From contig JAIGNY010003771.1 of the NCBI GenBank assembly GCA_020152595.1, positions 365,001 through 429,000 of the forward strand: 64,000 nucleotides of DNA. The letters run 5' to 3'. The translations under genes and the position numbers were made by a program. Positions 36,580-47,575 of the stretch are shown piece after piece. The notes below the pieces were generated by a model that ran no database searches, was not told where the DNA came from, and saw nothing but the letters and a program-made list of their open reading frames with translations. Positions within the stretch are counted from its first letter, which is position 1. Every line of letters starts with the position of its first letter. This stretch comes from Chiridota heheva (Eukaryota > Echinodermata > Holothuroidea > Apodida > Chiridotidae).

Positions 36580-37049
36580 GGTAGCACGGAACTAACAAGG
36601 TATCACTCCGCCATCGAAAAATGAGAACCCTCAGAAAAAAGGCTAATAAAGAAATATTTTCGAGAGGTCCCATGTCATGGGACAGAAAGCTAAGAAGTTG
36701 AAAATTACAGAAATGGTAGAGAAGGGATAGGTCTTGACTATTTATATCCAAACTTGACGAGATTTGTTTCAGTAAAAGTTTAATGGGGAAGTATTTTACC
36801 ATGGACCCATACCAAAATTTGAGTGATTTGGTGAGGGTGTTTAACACCTCTTCACTTTAGCTAAAAAGAAGGGCCAAAACCTCTGGTGACCCCCTACTGT
36901 CCTATTGAAAGTACGCTCATCCGAGAGATATTAGATGGTACTTTTTGGAAAATATTACAAAAGATCCTAAATCTATATTCAAATAAAAAAGGACCTCAAA
37001 CTTGACTCTTTCATTATATGCTTCAATGGAGTAAATAATTAGTGCTACC
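36580..37049. mobile_element. MITE copy 1 (TIR GGTAGCACGGAACTAA, 4-bp duplication AGTA)
   Basis: It begins GGTAGCACGGAACTAA and ends with the shorter inverse TTAGTGCTACC. AGTA lies immediately outside both ends. The interior is about 85-90% alike by eye to the copy at 42754-43232, including GTATCACTCCG, AGAACCCTCAGA, GGTCTTGACTAT and GAGAGATATTAGATGGTAC. It is non-coding. Confidence 0.8.
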
Positions 37050-37210
37050 AGTATATAAAAACTAGTTAATTTTACGAGATTGCCATTCACGAATTTACGC
37101 AAGTGGCAAACTCATGTGGCGGGAAAAAATACTGTTCTATTGTTCGATTGTGTTTCGCGCGATAATGCACAGTGCGCATACTCAATAGACCAGAATAAGC
37201 CAGTTCATGG
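37050..37210 (+). repeat. direct repeat flanking the inverted minisatellite, left
   Basis: Shared order with 38875-39085: CCATTCACGA.TTTAC, AAGTGGCAAACTCA, GCGGGAA, ATACTGTTCTAT, GCTCGATTGTGTTxC, GACAATGxxCAGTGxxCATACTCA. Further partial copies of the last block lie at 36480-36575. Confidence 0.7.
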
Positions 37211-37394
37211 TAACGATAATATGTATTGCGCAATGCAGGTCAAGAAGGTCAATTGAGACAGTCTTGCCGTAAGCATCACTGACACTCATTGAATAAGACC
37301 ATCACTTCCCGATTTTTTTTGTTTAATATTTGAGTGGATTCAGTGCCTTACATGTAGGTATTTGTGCTTTCGAAATAAATGTTCCTTCCATTAA

Positions 37395-38745
37395 AAACAT
37401 CGCGTGGGATGCCATGTGGGACAACTGGGTTGGATACTATGTGGGACAAGGTTGGGATACCATCGGGACATACAGTAGGGTGGGATTCCATGTGGGATAT
37501 AGATATTAACATAGGGTGGGGATGACATTTGATATATATGAATGAAAGCCATGTAGGATACAAGGATATACCATGTGGGTCATGGAGAGGGATGCCATGT
37601 GGCACAGCAAGGGACGCCATGTGTAACAAAGGGTGGGATATCATGTGAGGCATAGATACGGATGCCATATGGAGCATCTAGGAGAACAGGATGCCATGTT
37701 AGAGATAAGAAAAAGCAAAATTTGGGACATAGGGAGGGATTACATGTGGGACATAGGAAGGGATGTTATGTGTGGCATAAGGATGGATGACATGTGGTAT
37801 ATAGGGTGGGATGCCACATGTATATAACAATATTAAATTAAACTAGAACGATAAATACCGTCACGGCTCGCATACTGATTAAATTGACATACATATCACA
37901 AGTCCAATTATAAAAAGAACCCACTATCCACCCCACCCATCTGACATCCCACCCTATATCTCACATATCATCCCACCCCTGCTCCACACGACATCCATCT
38001 CTATGTTCCACATGGCATCGCTACCCATGTGCTACGTGTCATTCCTCCTTATGCCCCACATGGAATTCTTCCCTTTGTCCCACATGACATCACTCACCAT
38101 GTCTTACCCTCCCGTGTTCCACATGGCATTCATATGTATGTCTTACATGGCGTCTCATCCTATAGATGTACAAAATGACATCCCACTCAGATGCCCCATA
38201 TGCCAATACATCTTATGTACCACACGTTATCCTTCCCTGTGCCCACATGGTATCCATCCCTATATCCCACATGACATCCATTTCTGTCTCACATGACATC
38301 CCTACCCATGTGCCACATGTCATTCCCCCTATGCCCTACATGGAATCCGTCCCTCTGTCCCACATGGCATCCTTCTCCATGTCCCACCCTCCGATGTTCC
38401 ACATGACATCCATCTCTATGTCTCACATGGCATCTCATCTTAAAGATGTACCAAATGACATCCCATGTACTCATATGTTCCATATGCCATCCCACCCTAT
38501 GTACCACACGGCATCCTTCCCTGTGCCGACATGGCATCCATCGATGACATCCATCTCTATGTCCCACATGGCATCTCTACCCATGTGTCACATGTCATTC
38601 CTCTATATGCCCACATGGAATCCCTTCCTCTGTCCCACATGGCATCCCTCTCCGTGTCACGCATCCATATGTTCCACGTACCATCTATCCCTATGTCCTG
38701 CATGGCATCCATCTCTAGGTCCCACATGGCATGTCACAAAGCCAT
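37395..38745. repeat. giant inverted minisatellite (GGGATGCCATGTGGGACATA)
   Basis: The left arm (37395-37815) is a tandem array of ~24-25-bp units in GGGATGCCATGTGGGACATA orientation. The right arm (37940-38745) is a longer array of the same unit in inverse orientation (CCCACATGGCATCC). The arms are separated by about 120 bp of unique sequence. Open frames of the MSHMASLPM type on both strands are by-products of the repeat. The arms would form a hairpin transcript several hundred bases long. Confidence 0.9.
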
Positions 38746-38874
38746 CCTGTGGTACAATTAACACAGAGAAAGTGTTGGTTTACATATGATCGGACCGTAC
38801 CGCGCTGATTGTTATTACCACTTGACCTGACACCACGATCAGTTCCGGGCATGCGTGTTCGTTACCATGAACTT

Positions 38875-39085
38875 GCTTATTAGACCAGTTCTCATGTGAC
38901 AATGCGCAGTGTACATACTCAGTATGCCAATATTGGACCTAGTCAATTTTCCATTCACGAGTTTACCCCTAGCAGCCAAGTGGCAAACTCACTTAGCGGG
39001 AAGCAAATACTGTTCTATGATTGCTCGATTGTGTTCCATGTGACAATGTGCAGTGTACGAACTCAGTGTGCCAATATTCGATTGA
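38875..39085 (+). repeat. direct repeat flanking the inverted minisatellite, right
   Basis: Partner of 37050-37210. It contains the GACAATGCGCAGTGTACATACTCA block twice. The minisatellite therefore sits between two copies of one ~200-bp sequence. Confidence 0.7.
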
Positions 39086-39318
39086 AATAATGGTTTATAA
39101 TTTTGGAGACATTTTTGGGAGTCATTGCAGGGTTACAGAATATTTGAGAGAGTTGATTTCTGAAGTCCGTGATTTTCTGATGCCGAATTTTACTTAATTG
39201 ATTTTGAGAGAGTTGATTTCTGAAGCAGAATATCTTACTGCGTGATTTTTAGAAACAGTTGGTTTTTGAAGTATAATATTTTACAGTGTTGATTTTTGGA
39301 AACAGTTTAATTTTACAA

Positions 39319-40150
39319 TGGCTCAGCGATTTGTAGATGTAACGAAGGACGGTTGGAGAATTTCGCAGGGTACCTGGCAGAATGCACTGGCCCCAGGAAA
39401 GAAATTGAACTTAAAACGTTTATGGCGTGTGAAACATTTCTGAGGCTGAATTTACTTTAGATTGATTATTGAATCAGTTTCTAAACGGCAGTGATAGTGA
39501 GTTATTTCCTTGTATGCCAGATACAAGTTGTAGTAGTAACAGTAGCAGCAAAGAGTTGTTGTCAGACATTTCAGAAGAGTTTGCTAGTGATCAGGCGAAT
39601 TATAATTCGGACGATTTATTTGCGTGCGTCCACCTGTAAATCTGGAAACATGCGATATGGACTTTTTAGCATTTTAATGACAGTATTTAAGAGAGAGATG
39701 TTAAGACGAATGATAAGAATAGTTTATCGGTTACGGGGCAGAAAGTGATGCAACTTCGTACCAATTTTACAATTACCAATTTTCTGATAACTTGAGAATC
39801 GAAATCACTCACATTGACATGTCAGTTGGTAGGGGTATCAAACAAGGATATTCAAATTTTTCCGGTAAACGAACATTGCAGAATTTTTTAGATTTTGTTT
39901 AGAAACCATCAATATTCGGTTCGACATATGCTGCTCACAATTTTAAGGGTACGTTGGTGCATTTATTATACAAGGAGATGGCGCGTAAAGGTGTAACGTT
40001 TAGCGTTATTATGAACGGTAACAACGAATAATCAGAATCAATCACGATTCTTCGATGACATTGGCGGAGTGCCCCTCCACGTTTGATTTAGTTGAACGTA
40101 AGATAGTCAAACTTTGTTAAGGAATACAAACCCGTGTATGACTAACGAAT
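39319..40150 (+). pseudogene. decayed Polinton/adintovirus-like polymerase B region
   Basis: Scattered frames from the ATG at 39319 (MAQRFVDVTKDGWR) onward are broken by many stops. Near 39925-40000 one frame reads YAAHNFKGTLVHLLYKEMA, resembling the exonuclease motif of protein-primed DNA polymerase B (AHN.KGYD..F...). About 100 nt later another frame has MTLAECPSTFDL, matching the conserved P..FG(D)L stretch that follows in these polymerases. The palm domain is not seen. The family call rests on these two motifs and on the ATPase next door. Confidence 0.5.
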
Positions 40151-40504
40151 GTATTTTAAAGAATATACCACAAAGCCGTGGGGTATCTGATCGAAAAATC
40201 AGTAAACAAGAAACGATTGAAAAAAAGATTATTGAGTCTCATTTGATTTGTAATCATAGTTTTATTTTAATATAATCATACAATCATATTTTGTGCAATT
40301 GTTATTTTGTATAATTATATTTCAATTTGTGTACACTTATATTTTTATTTTATTATATCATATAACGGCTCGACCTCTGGTGGTGAGTTGCGAAGGGATG
40401 GGAGGAAACCAGAGGAAGGAGTGGCAGGGCTGAGGGGATATGGAGAACCTATAGGATTATGGGTGGTATGGTAAATATCGGTGGTGGTGGCGGTGTGGGG
40501 GGTC

Positions 40505-40777
40505 TCATAGGGTTGATGGAGTTGGAAGGAAGTGTACCATGTGGGATGTAGAGTGGATTGCTAAAAACAGATTAAGAGGTGATTGTATTGGGTGTCGTAA
40601 CCGGGCGTGCAGTCTGGGTATCGTGGCCGGGCGGGGTAGTCTAGGGAAATTATTGGCGAGGGTGGGCTGAACCTCTCCATATTTTTGGCGACCAAGGGCG
40701 TATTGGCGGTGGTGAGCGGTGCCGAAATTGTTGCCCCAAATCTGGATCACGTGCTGTCTGTCCTGGTTGATGCCCAT
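40505..40777 (-). CDS. hypothetical proline/arginine-rich ORF in the relic
   Basis: A 90-codon frame starting MGINQDRQHVIQIWGNN with a PRLPRPATIPRLHARLR middle. I do not recognise it. It lies between the polymerase-like and ATPase pieces on the opposite strand, as virion genes can in Polinton-like elements. The + strand here is a run of GTGG-rich sequence, so it may be compositional. Confidence 0.25.
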   Translation of the reverse strand: MGINQDRQHVIQIWGNNFGTAHHRQYALGRQKYGEVQPTLANNFPRLPRPATIPRLHARLRHPIQSPLNLFLAIHSTSHMVHFLPTPSTL

Positions 40778-40875
40778 ATTTTATCTGTAAGTAAAAATGA
40801 ATAAATAATAAACGCACAGTGTATACTAAGATGAATTTAGTTGATTATTTGTAATTTGTAATAGAACGGACTAAT

Positions 40876-41551
40876 ATGGACAATAATATGGAGTTTATAG
40901 ATGCACGATTACAAGCACCTTTCACATGGATAGTTGCCAATCCTACCTGCAGCGGTAAAACATTTCATGTAATAAAAGCGTGAAAATTTCATAAATCCAG
41001 CGGTTTCAGAGGTGTATTAATTTTATGCAATTTGGCAGAAAAAATATAATACACTTCCAAGTTATTATGAATTTGTGGAAGGTTTACCTCCTTCAGATTT
41101 TTTGGAAAGGATTGAAACAACTCAACATAATGTGATTGGTATTGATGATTTGATGTCGGAAATGGGTCAGAAAGGGGGTGAAGTAGTCACCGAATTATTT
41201 ACACGATGTAGTCACCATGCTAATAAATGTATCGGTAATTTTAATTGTCCAAAATTTATTTTTAAAGGAGGAAGAGAGCCACGGCAAAATTCGTCAATGT
41301 CCATATTTAGAAATCCCCCAGATATGAGTGTAATCAATACAATGGTTAAACAAATGTATCCTGGTAAGAAAAAAGGAGAAAGTTTCCTAAAAGTTTACGA
41401 AGAAGCAATGCCCAAACCATCTAAATATTTATTTATTACATTAAAAGCCGGTACGTCTGATAAGTTACGATTGCGTACCGATGTGTTTGAAAATGTGCAA
41501 ACAAGGTTTGGAATTTCAAATGTATATAAAGTAAGATTGGTTGCATTTTAA
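40876..41551 (+). pseudogene. A32-type DNA-packaging ATPase relic (Polinton/adintovirus-like)
   Basis: In the family this ATPase drives genome packaging into the capsid. The first frame starts at the ATG at 40876 and contains a Walker A box PTCSGKT at 40942-40962, followed by a stop at 40981. A second, shifted frame from about 41060 to 41551 holds the Walker B-like IGIDDLMSE, FTRCSHHANK, FRNPPDMSVI, MVKQMYPGKK, KPSKYLFITLK and KLRLRTDVFEN, in the order I know from Polinton ATPases of invertebrates. At least one frameshift and stops between the boxes show it is dead. Confidence 0.7.
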
Positions 41552-41729
41552 ATCAGTTGTGTACATGATGGAGGGGTTGCATAATTTCGATGATATAAAA
41601 AGACATACAGATGTTTTAGTTGCATTGTGTAGCCTAAGTCAAATTTGACGAGTAAAGATTGTTGTAAAATTGGTACAAATGTATCACCAGCTTTGATCAA
41701 ATACTTGGCGAGATTGCGTTGAACATCAA

Positions 41730-42400
41730 TTATGGAACATTGCCTTTGTCCGAAAAAGAAAAAGCGTGTATGCATCCTTATTCTAAGATTTTGCAAGTGT
41801 TGGCTCATAAATCTATTCCGCAGGCCGTGAAGAGAAGGAAGCTTTTGTGAAAAAAGTTGTTAAGGGGCGAAATCAAAGAGGTGGTGGCAACTTCTATCAG
41901 CATGTGATCAAACCAGTTTTGCAAACAATGGGGCCGTTTGCTGGCTTACCAACATTTTTGTTTGAAAAAGTGGCTTATACTAAAAAGAAACAAAATCCAA
42001 AAAAGAAATGAAAATGAAACGTTCTATAGTTATCCACATGCTGCATATGTGGCAATGAAAAGGAATTACATTCAGCCCATCCCTGAAAATAAACTGGTAT
42101 TTAATCTTGAAAAAGAAATGAAAAAGATTATGGATGACACTACTTTGCTTGATGATGACAAAAATGATAAATACAGCATGTTTTAAAAGAATATAAAAGA
42201 TTCAACCCCATAGCGGTGCAACGCTCAAACACCCCTTTTCAACCCACACCGACTACTGTTACTAATATACTGTTACCATACAAATCACCGGGGTCTGAGG
42301 AGTTGGAGAATCCCAAAGAATTGTCGACATCAATAACGGAAAAGGAGCAAGGAAAAGCAAAGAATTTTCTGAATGATATGGAATCAAATGGGCGATAAGT
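41730..42400 (+). pseudogene. small virion-type ORFs downstream of the ATPase
   Basis: Three short broken frames. The first (about 41745-41945) has an EKEKACMHPYSK..QVLA core, then a basic patch and a GGGNFYQHVIKP glycine-containing stretch in a shifted frame. The second (41938-42186) ends FNLEKEMKKIMDDTTL, like a small conserved ORF that usually neighbours this ATPase in Polintons (L..EM..IL....LSD.EK...Y). The third (42216-42398) is acidic/proline-rich and unrecognised. All are degenerate; the family link is recalled, not searched. Confidence 0.5.
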
Positions 42401-42753
42401 TTAATGCAAAAGGACCCCCACTGTTCTCACCCTAGTAACGCTCGGTTGGCGCCCATGCCCTTTTGGAGGATGTTTCGCATATTCATATCTCAATCGTAAA
42501 TAAAGTTAAAACATCAGTATCTATAAACATTGAACTTTTTTATTTAATTCTCTGTCGACCCCTTCCTAGATATGAGAGATACATTAAATATATACAATAT
42601 ACAAGAAAGTTATATATAATTATGTACAATAATGAATCAATCAAAAGAAAAGGACGGAAAACACAAAAGCATAGGTCTAATACTCCTAACTGCCCATTCA
42701 CCCTCTCTCTCTCCTTCTATCCGCTCCACCATACAGCTAGGTAGCTAGCTCTC

Positions 42754-43232
42754 GGTAGCTCGGAACTAATAGGGTATCACTCCGTCATCGAAAAATGAGA
42801 ACCCTCAGAGAAAAGGCTAATAAAAATATTTTCGAGAAGTTTTATTTCATTGGAAAGAAAGCTGAGCAGTTGCAAATTTCAGGAATGGTAGAGAAAGGAT
42901 AGGTCTTGACTATGCATATCCAAACTTGACAAGACTTGTTTCAGTAAAAGTTTTATAGGGAACTATTTCACCATGGACCCATACCAAAATTTGAGTGATT
43001 TAGTGAGCGTATATAACAACTCTTCACTTTAAAAAAAGAAAGAAAAAAAGTGCCAAAATCTCTGGTAACACCCTATTGAAAGTACCAACATCCGAGAGAT
43101 ATTAGATGGTACTTTTTGGAAAACATTACAAAAGATCTCCAATCTATAACATTCTGGTACGAAAAGGACCCCCCCAATCTTGACTCTTTCATTATAAGCT
43201 TAAATGGGGCAAATAATTAGTTCCGTGCTACT
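42754..43232. mobile_element. MITE copy 2 (4-bp duplication TCTC)
   Basis: It begins GGTAGCTCGGAACTAAT and ends ATTAGTTCCGTGCTACT, with TCTC immediately outside each end (42750-42753, 43233-43236). Same family and orientation as 36580-37049; this copy has the more complete right TIR. Confidence 0.8.
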
Positions 43233-43437
43233 TCTCGCCTAGCCTAACGTACAGACTAGACGAAGCCTAGACCTTACTTACGCACAGTAGTTAGTCCACA
43301 GCTGTTACTGTTATTGTTCTCGTTTTACCAATACCTAGGCTACCAGTGCATTGTTGGTCGATGACCCTGGTACGGTACACCGGAAGCTTCGTATTTGATC
43401 AACCAATGAAGTTTTTCCTGACTAGGCCTACCCCATT

Positions 43438-44104
43438 ATGGGTAGTATCGACATCTTTAATAATCAGTCGCCAATAGAACATGGTGCTGTTTACTTTCCA
43501 ATGAAAGGGGAAGTGATCGATGACAGTGAAAAACAGCCTAATGTTAGGCCAACTGCAGTAACTTTTGTAGGCCTAACTGTTCCTTCAGAACAAAACATTG
43601 GTGTTGCAGGTTTGGGTGATGTTGTATCAGAATTGTCCTCGAATTTCAGTGCACAATTTTCAACACTAAGAATGGAAAGAAAAATAAAATGCTTGAGTTG
43701 TGGTGGTTTCAATGTACAGGTTCAGAACCATAGGCACAGCAGGGCTGGAAGGAAAATTGTGGAGTTATCTGCTGGTAATCCTGTCACAAATTTCAGAAGT
43801 GATGACATATCTGGTGACTATGGTAGTGAAAATGAAGTTAGTCTGGGCAGGAATTCAAAGCAACATACATACCTAAAAAATGCATTTAGGAGGATTAGAA
43901 GAAATACCTCCCCTGGGGCTCTTGAAAGCTTCATCCTTCCAGATGATGATGATGATGAACCATTATTAGATATAACAACCAGAGTTGATGATCATTGTCA
44001 TTCCTCCGTGCCCAACACAGCTCACATCAGTAATAGAACAGCTCAAAGGCAGCTATTCCTTGTTTGTGTCATCTGCCTTACATTCATGGTACTCGAAGTT
44101 ATTG
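43438..44104 (+). CDS. zinc transporter (SLC30A/ZnT-like) N-terminal exon, copy A
   Basis: The frame opens at MGSIDIFNN and runs to TTG|GTAAGC, a strong donor, leaving phase 1. It carries a long cytosolic N-terminus with a CLSC pair (about residues 82-85) and an acidic ILPDDDDDE stretch, then HCHS and RTAQRQLFLVCVICLTFMVL, EVIG. The last part looks like the start of TM1 of vertebrate ZnT2/3/4/8-type transporters, which continues GGY.ANSLAIMTDA in the next exon. Those proteins move zinc from cytosol into vesicles as proton antiporters. The remaining exons were not found in the window. A candidate, not a proven gene. Confidence 0.55.
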
Positions 44105-45884
44105 GTAAGCATGAGCTTTTTCAGTCCAGGCCTTAGTAGGCCTACCCTAACATTAGTATTTCTTTGAAATTTAGACTTGAGTCTCAGAGTAATAGGCCTA
44201 ATACAAATCAACTTGCTGTGTATTGGAACATTTTAAAACTTATTTGCGGACATTGAATAATTAATCACAAACGTGCGGTGAATAAGAAAATGGCTACCAA
44301 AATATGAATCTCGGAGAACTTTATCCCGTCGTGGTGCTAAATAGGTAAAGATTTTCGAAAAGTGTATTTTTTTGACTAATTGACATCAAAATATCCAAAA
44401 AGTAAGTTATTTTTCAATCATCAATTTTCTACATGTGAATTAAAAAAAAGAAGGAATTATACCTAATTTCTAACAACCCTCGTATGGCAATAGCAACGTC
44501 AACCCATATCGAGCGATGTGTATAATAACTAGGTGTGTCATACGGGACACATGTCGAATGGGACATCTCTTAATAAAGTGTAAAACAGCTATTTAAATTG
44601 ACCTCGCATGTCGAATGAGGCATCTCTTATTAGTTTAAAGTGTAAAACAGCTATTTGAAATTTACTTGCATTAAAATGTAAAACCTCCATTTTTTAAAAT
44701 CAGATATTATACTGTAGCCCAGGTGGTTTGGCCGAACGTTGGCTTTGTTGTATTTCAAACTAATGTTCAATTATGGAGTACCGATGGAGCCATTTCTTTT
44801 TTCTCTCATTGCAATTTTCGAATTTTGGCTATTATTGTACTATTATATGTAACATTACAATGCATGTAACTTCACACACCCAATGCAGTGTATGTACTGT
44901 ACGCAGACAGGAATCTTGTGTGTTCTACAATCGGAAGTGAAATCACATACATTTTTTTTTTTAGAGGAGTCCTTCTCTTAAAGATTTAAGGCCCAGTGCG
45001 CTTTCTACTTGAAGGGGTCACACTTATCATTACAGCCATTAGCAAAACTTGTACCTTTTTTGTGATATTAAAAGAAAAAAAATGTGTCACGTAAATTATT
45101 TATCTTTTAAATAGGTTTGAAGGCAATGCCTACATTATAATATCAGTTTTGTAAAAAAATATGAATCAAAACACATTTCCATGATCCCATGAATGAAATT
45201 TTGTTAAAATTACTTTGATCATGAACATTAACATATTAGTGGATACTAAAAGCAACTAATCTGCTCCATCTATTTATTTCAATTTTCATGCTTTGTCCCT
45301 ATTTCTGTGGAATTGACCTTAAATGAAAGAAGACTTTAAAAGAGACGACATGGTGAACAAACTGCTTTAATATCTTATTCCGCACAGGGGATATTCAACT
45401 TTAAACTTCTGTCACATTTGTGCAGAAATATTCTGGTTTGCTGGAGTTACTGTTTTTATTATGCAGAACCTGCATTCAGAACACTTATTGATCCATCAGC
45501 AAATCTTTTAATCATTTGTACAGTTGCTAAAGGTCTCTTGAAGCTAACACATACTATAGATTCTGTGCTTTAAAGTTTGCTGCAACAAATTGCTATTTAA
45601 GAGAGTGCCCTCACTCTGTCTAGTTTGACTGCCTGTACTTATTTACTTTGCTCACAGAGTTGCAGTGCAACAAAAACAGTAATTAATTCACCTTTGATTG
45701 TTTGAGAGATACTTTTGTTAAATTCTGATCAAAGTCTGTTTGGTATCTCTGATAGTGTTTACTATATCTGTACAAAAGTACCTCTTAAACTGGGATTTTG
45801 CAGTTCTGTATATCTGTGTATTTTGTGGGTGTTTTTTGGGAGCCTTTTCCACAAGTTCTGTGGTGTCATATTTAGGCCTGTGGT

Positions 45885-46335
45885 TTGAAAGGTGTATCAG
45901 AAGAGATGGGAGACGAAACAGCAGAAGTGAATCAGAGGTTTGATCTATCAACTATACCTTATGGTGCCATGAAAAATGAGACAGAACCAGTCTTGAAGTG
46001 TTTTTTTTGCCAGCAGAATGTTGAGGGTGGTTTAGACTGGAGATCACAATCATGCACTTGTAAACAAATTCACCACGAAGTTAACCTAGGATTTTCTGTA
46101 AATAGTGGAGATATTCAACGAAATGGTAGCTTGGATGGGAAGAAAATTTCATCATCAAGAAGTGGGTTTCTGTTTCCATCAGATGATGACACAGCTGCAG
46201 GAGGGGAAGCCCTTTTGTCACATTGTCATTCACCGAGCATGGACTATGGTGCTAAAGCGTCCAACTGGAGGGCTCAGAGAGCTCTTCTGATAGTTTGCTG
46301 CATTACTCTTTTTTTCATGTGTATCGAAATAACAG
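45885..46335 (+). CDS. zinc transporter (SLC30A/ZnT-like) N-terminal exon, copy B
   Basis: Homologous layout to the exon 2 kb upstream, in the same order: CFFC pair, FLFPSDDD acidic stretch, HCHS, then NWRAQRALLIVCCITLFFM, CIEITG, and ACAG|GTAAGT donor with the same phase 1. The start is either ATG 45885 or, better, ATG 45906 (MGDETAEV), where copy A also begins MG. Sequence identity outside the landmarks is low, so the duplication is old. It could be an alternative first exon of one gene or the first exon of a tandem paralogue. Confidence 0.5.
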
Positions 46336-47084
46336 GTAAGTTAAGAAAACATGCAAACTCAACAAATTCTTTACTATTAATGGTAACATAATTTACCGTA
46401 GTTTATGTTGGTTTGGCCTATTTTGGATAATCTAGAACTCACAGTTTTGTGATTCTTAACTACTGCACTAATAAACGGAAACAGTTCTAGAGGTTGCCCG
46501 TGTGACAGTACACATACTTGGACCAGCTGATTGATGACACAGGACTGGCGAAGCCAAACCTACTAATAATCCTGAGGAGGTGAGGGGTAGCATATACATA
46601 CTGAACTCGAGGAAAAGTGAGTGTAATGGTTCTGTTGCCCCTTTCCCACTGTGGTGTCTTTCCTGTTATACCCTATGGTACCATAGGAAGGTTCAACTAC
46701 TAGGGGAAAGAATCTAAAACACAAAAGTTTGCAGGGGAAAATTTCAGTGGTTAAGTATGTTTCTATCAAACGTTATTGCTCATCAGGACATTTCAGGTTA
46801 AATTGAAATAGGTCTTAGTTTTTCCATCAGAAGTAGAACATTGTTTTCTTACTAAGGATCAGAAGTCAAAAACATTTACAATGTAGGTATATTGCACCAT
46901 AGAAAGTTTCCTGTGTTGGCCATGCGGCATGCCAAATATCCTGTACAAGTTAGAAAATTGAGTTGTAGAATAAAGTTTTTTTTGCAAGGCATCATTAGTT
47001 ATTGACAAATAACTTTTGTTTCGATATTTCAGCTTTTAATACATAGACACTTGTATATAGAGATCCAAATGTACATCACTTTTT

Positions 47085-47575
47085 GGATGTCACGTACAAA
47101 ACTTTTTGAATATCCTGTCCAACATTTTTTGGATGTCCTGTACAATACTTTTTGGATATCTTGTCCTACACTCTTTGGATGTCCTGTCCAACACTTTTTG
47201 GATGTCCTGTCCAACACTTTTTGGATGTCCTGTACAACACTTTTTGAATATCCTGTCCAACCCTTTGTGGATGTCACACACAAACACTTTTCAGATGTCC
47301 CATATGACACTTTTTAGATGACCTCATTAACCTGTCCAACACTTTTTGGATAACCTATGTCCAACAATTTTTGGATATCCTGTCCAAGATTTTTTTAATG
47401 TCTCGTTCAGTATGTTTTGGATATCCTGTCCAACACTTTTTGAATTTCATGTACAACCCTTTTTGGATGTCCCATACAACATTTTTTGGATATTGTGCCT
47501 AACACTTTTTGAGTGTTTGACTGTCTGGTACAACACTTTGGATATCCTGTCCAACACTTTTTGGGTGTCCCTATT
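47085..47575. repeat. 22-23-bp minisatellite (TTTTTGGATGTCCTGTCCAACAC)n
   Basis: About 20 imperfect units between 47085 and 47575. Open frames on both strands (FWMSCPTLFGCPVQH and DIQKVLDRTSKKCWTGH types) reflect the repeat. 46400-47085 and 47600-49500 show nothing else I can support, apart from a short TTTGTAGCAAAATCTACAAG duplication near 48765. Confidence 0.9.

Noticed and set aside
37348..38789. Met/His-rich proteins (MSHMASLPM type)
   Set aside because: Translation of the inverted minisatellite; both strands give similar strings.
36580..43232. The two ~475-bp repeats as LTRs of a single retroelement
   Set aside because: Each has its own TIRs and different 4-bp flanking duplications; they are separate MITE insertions.
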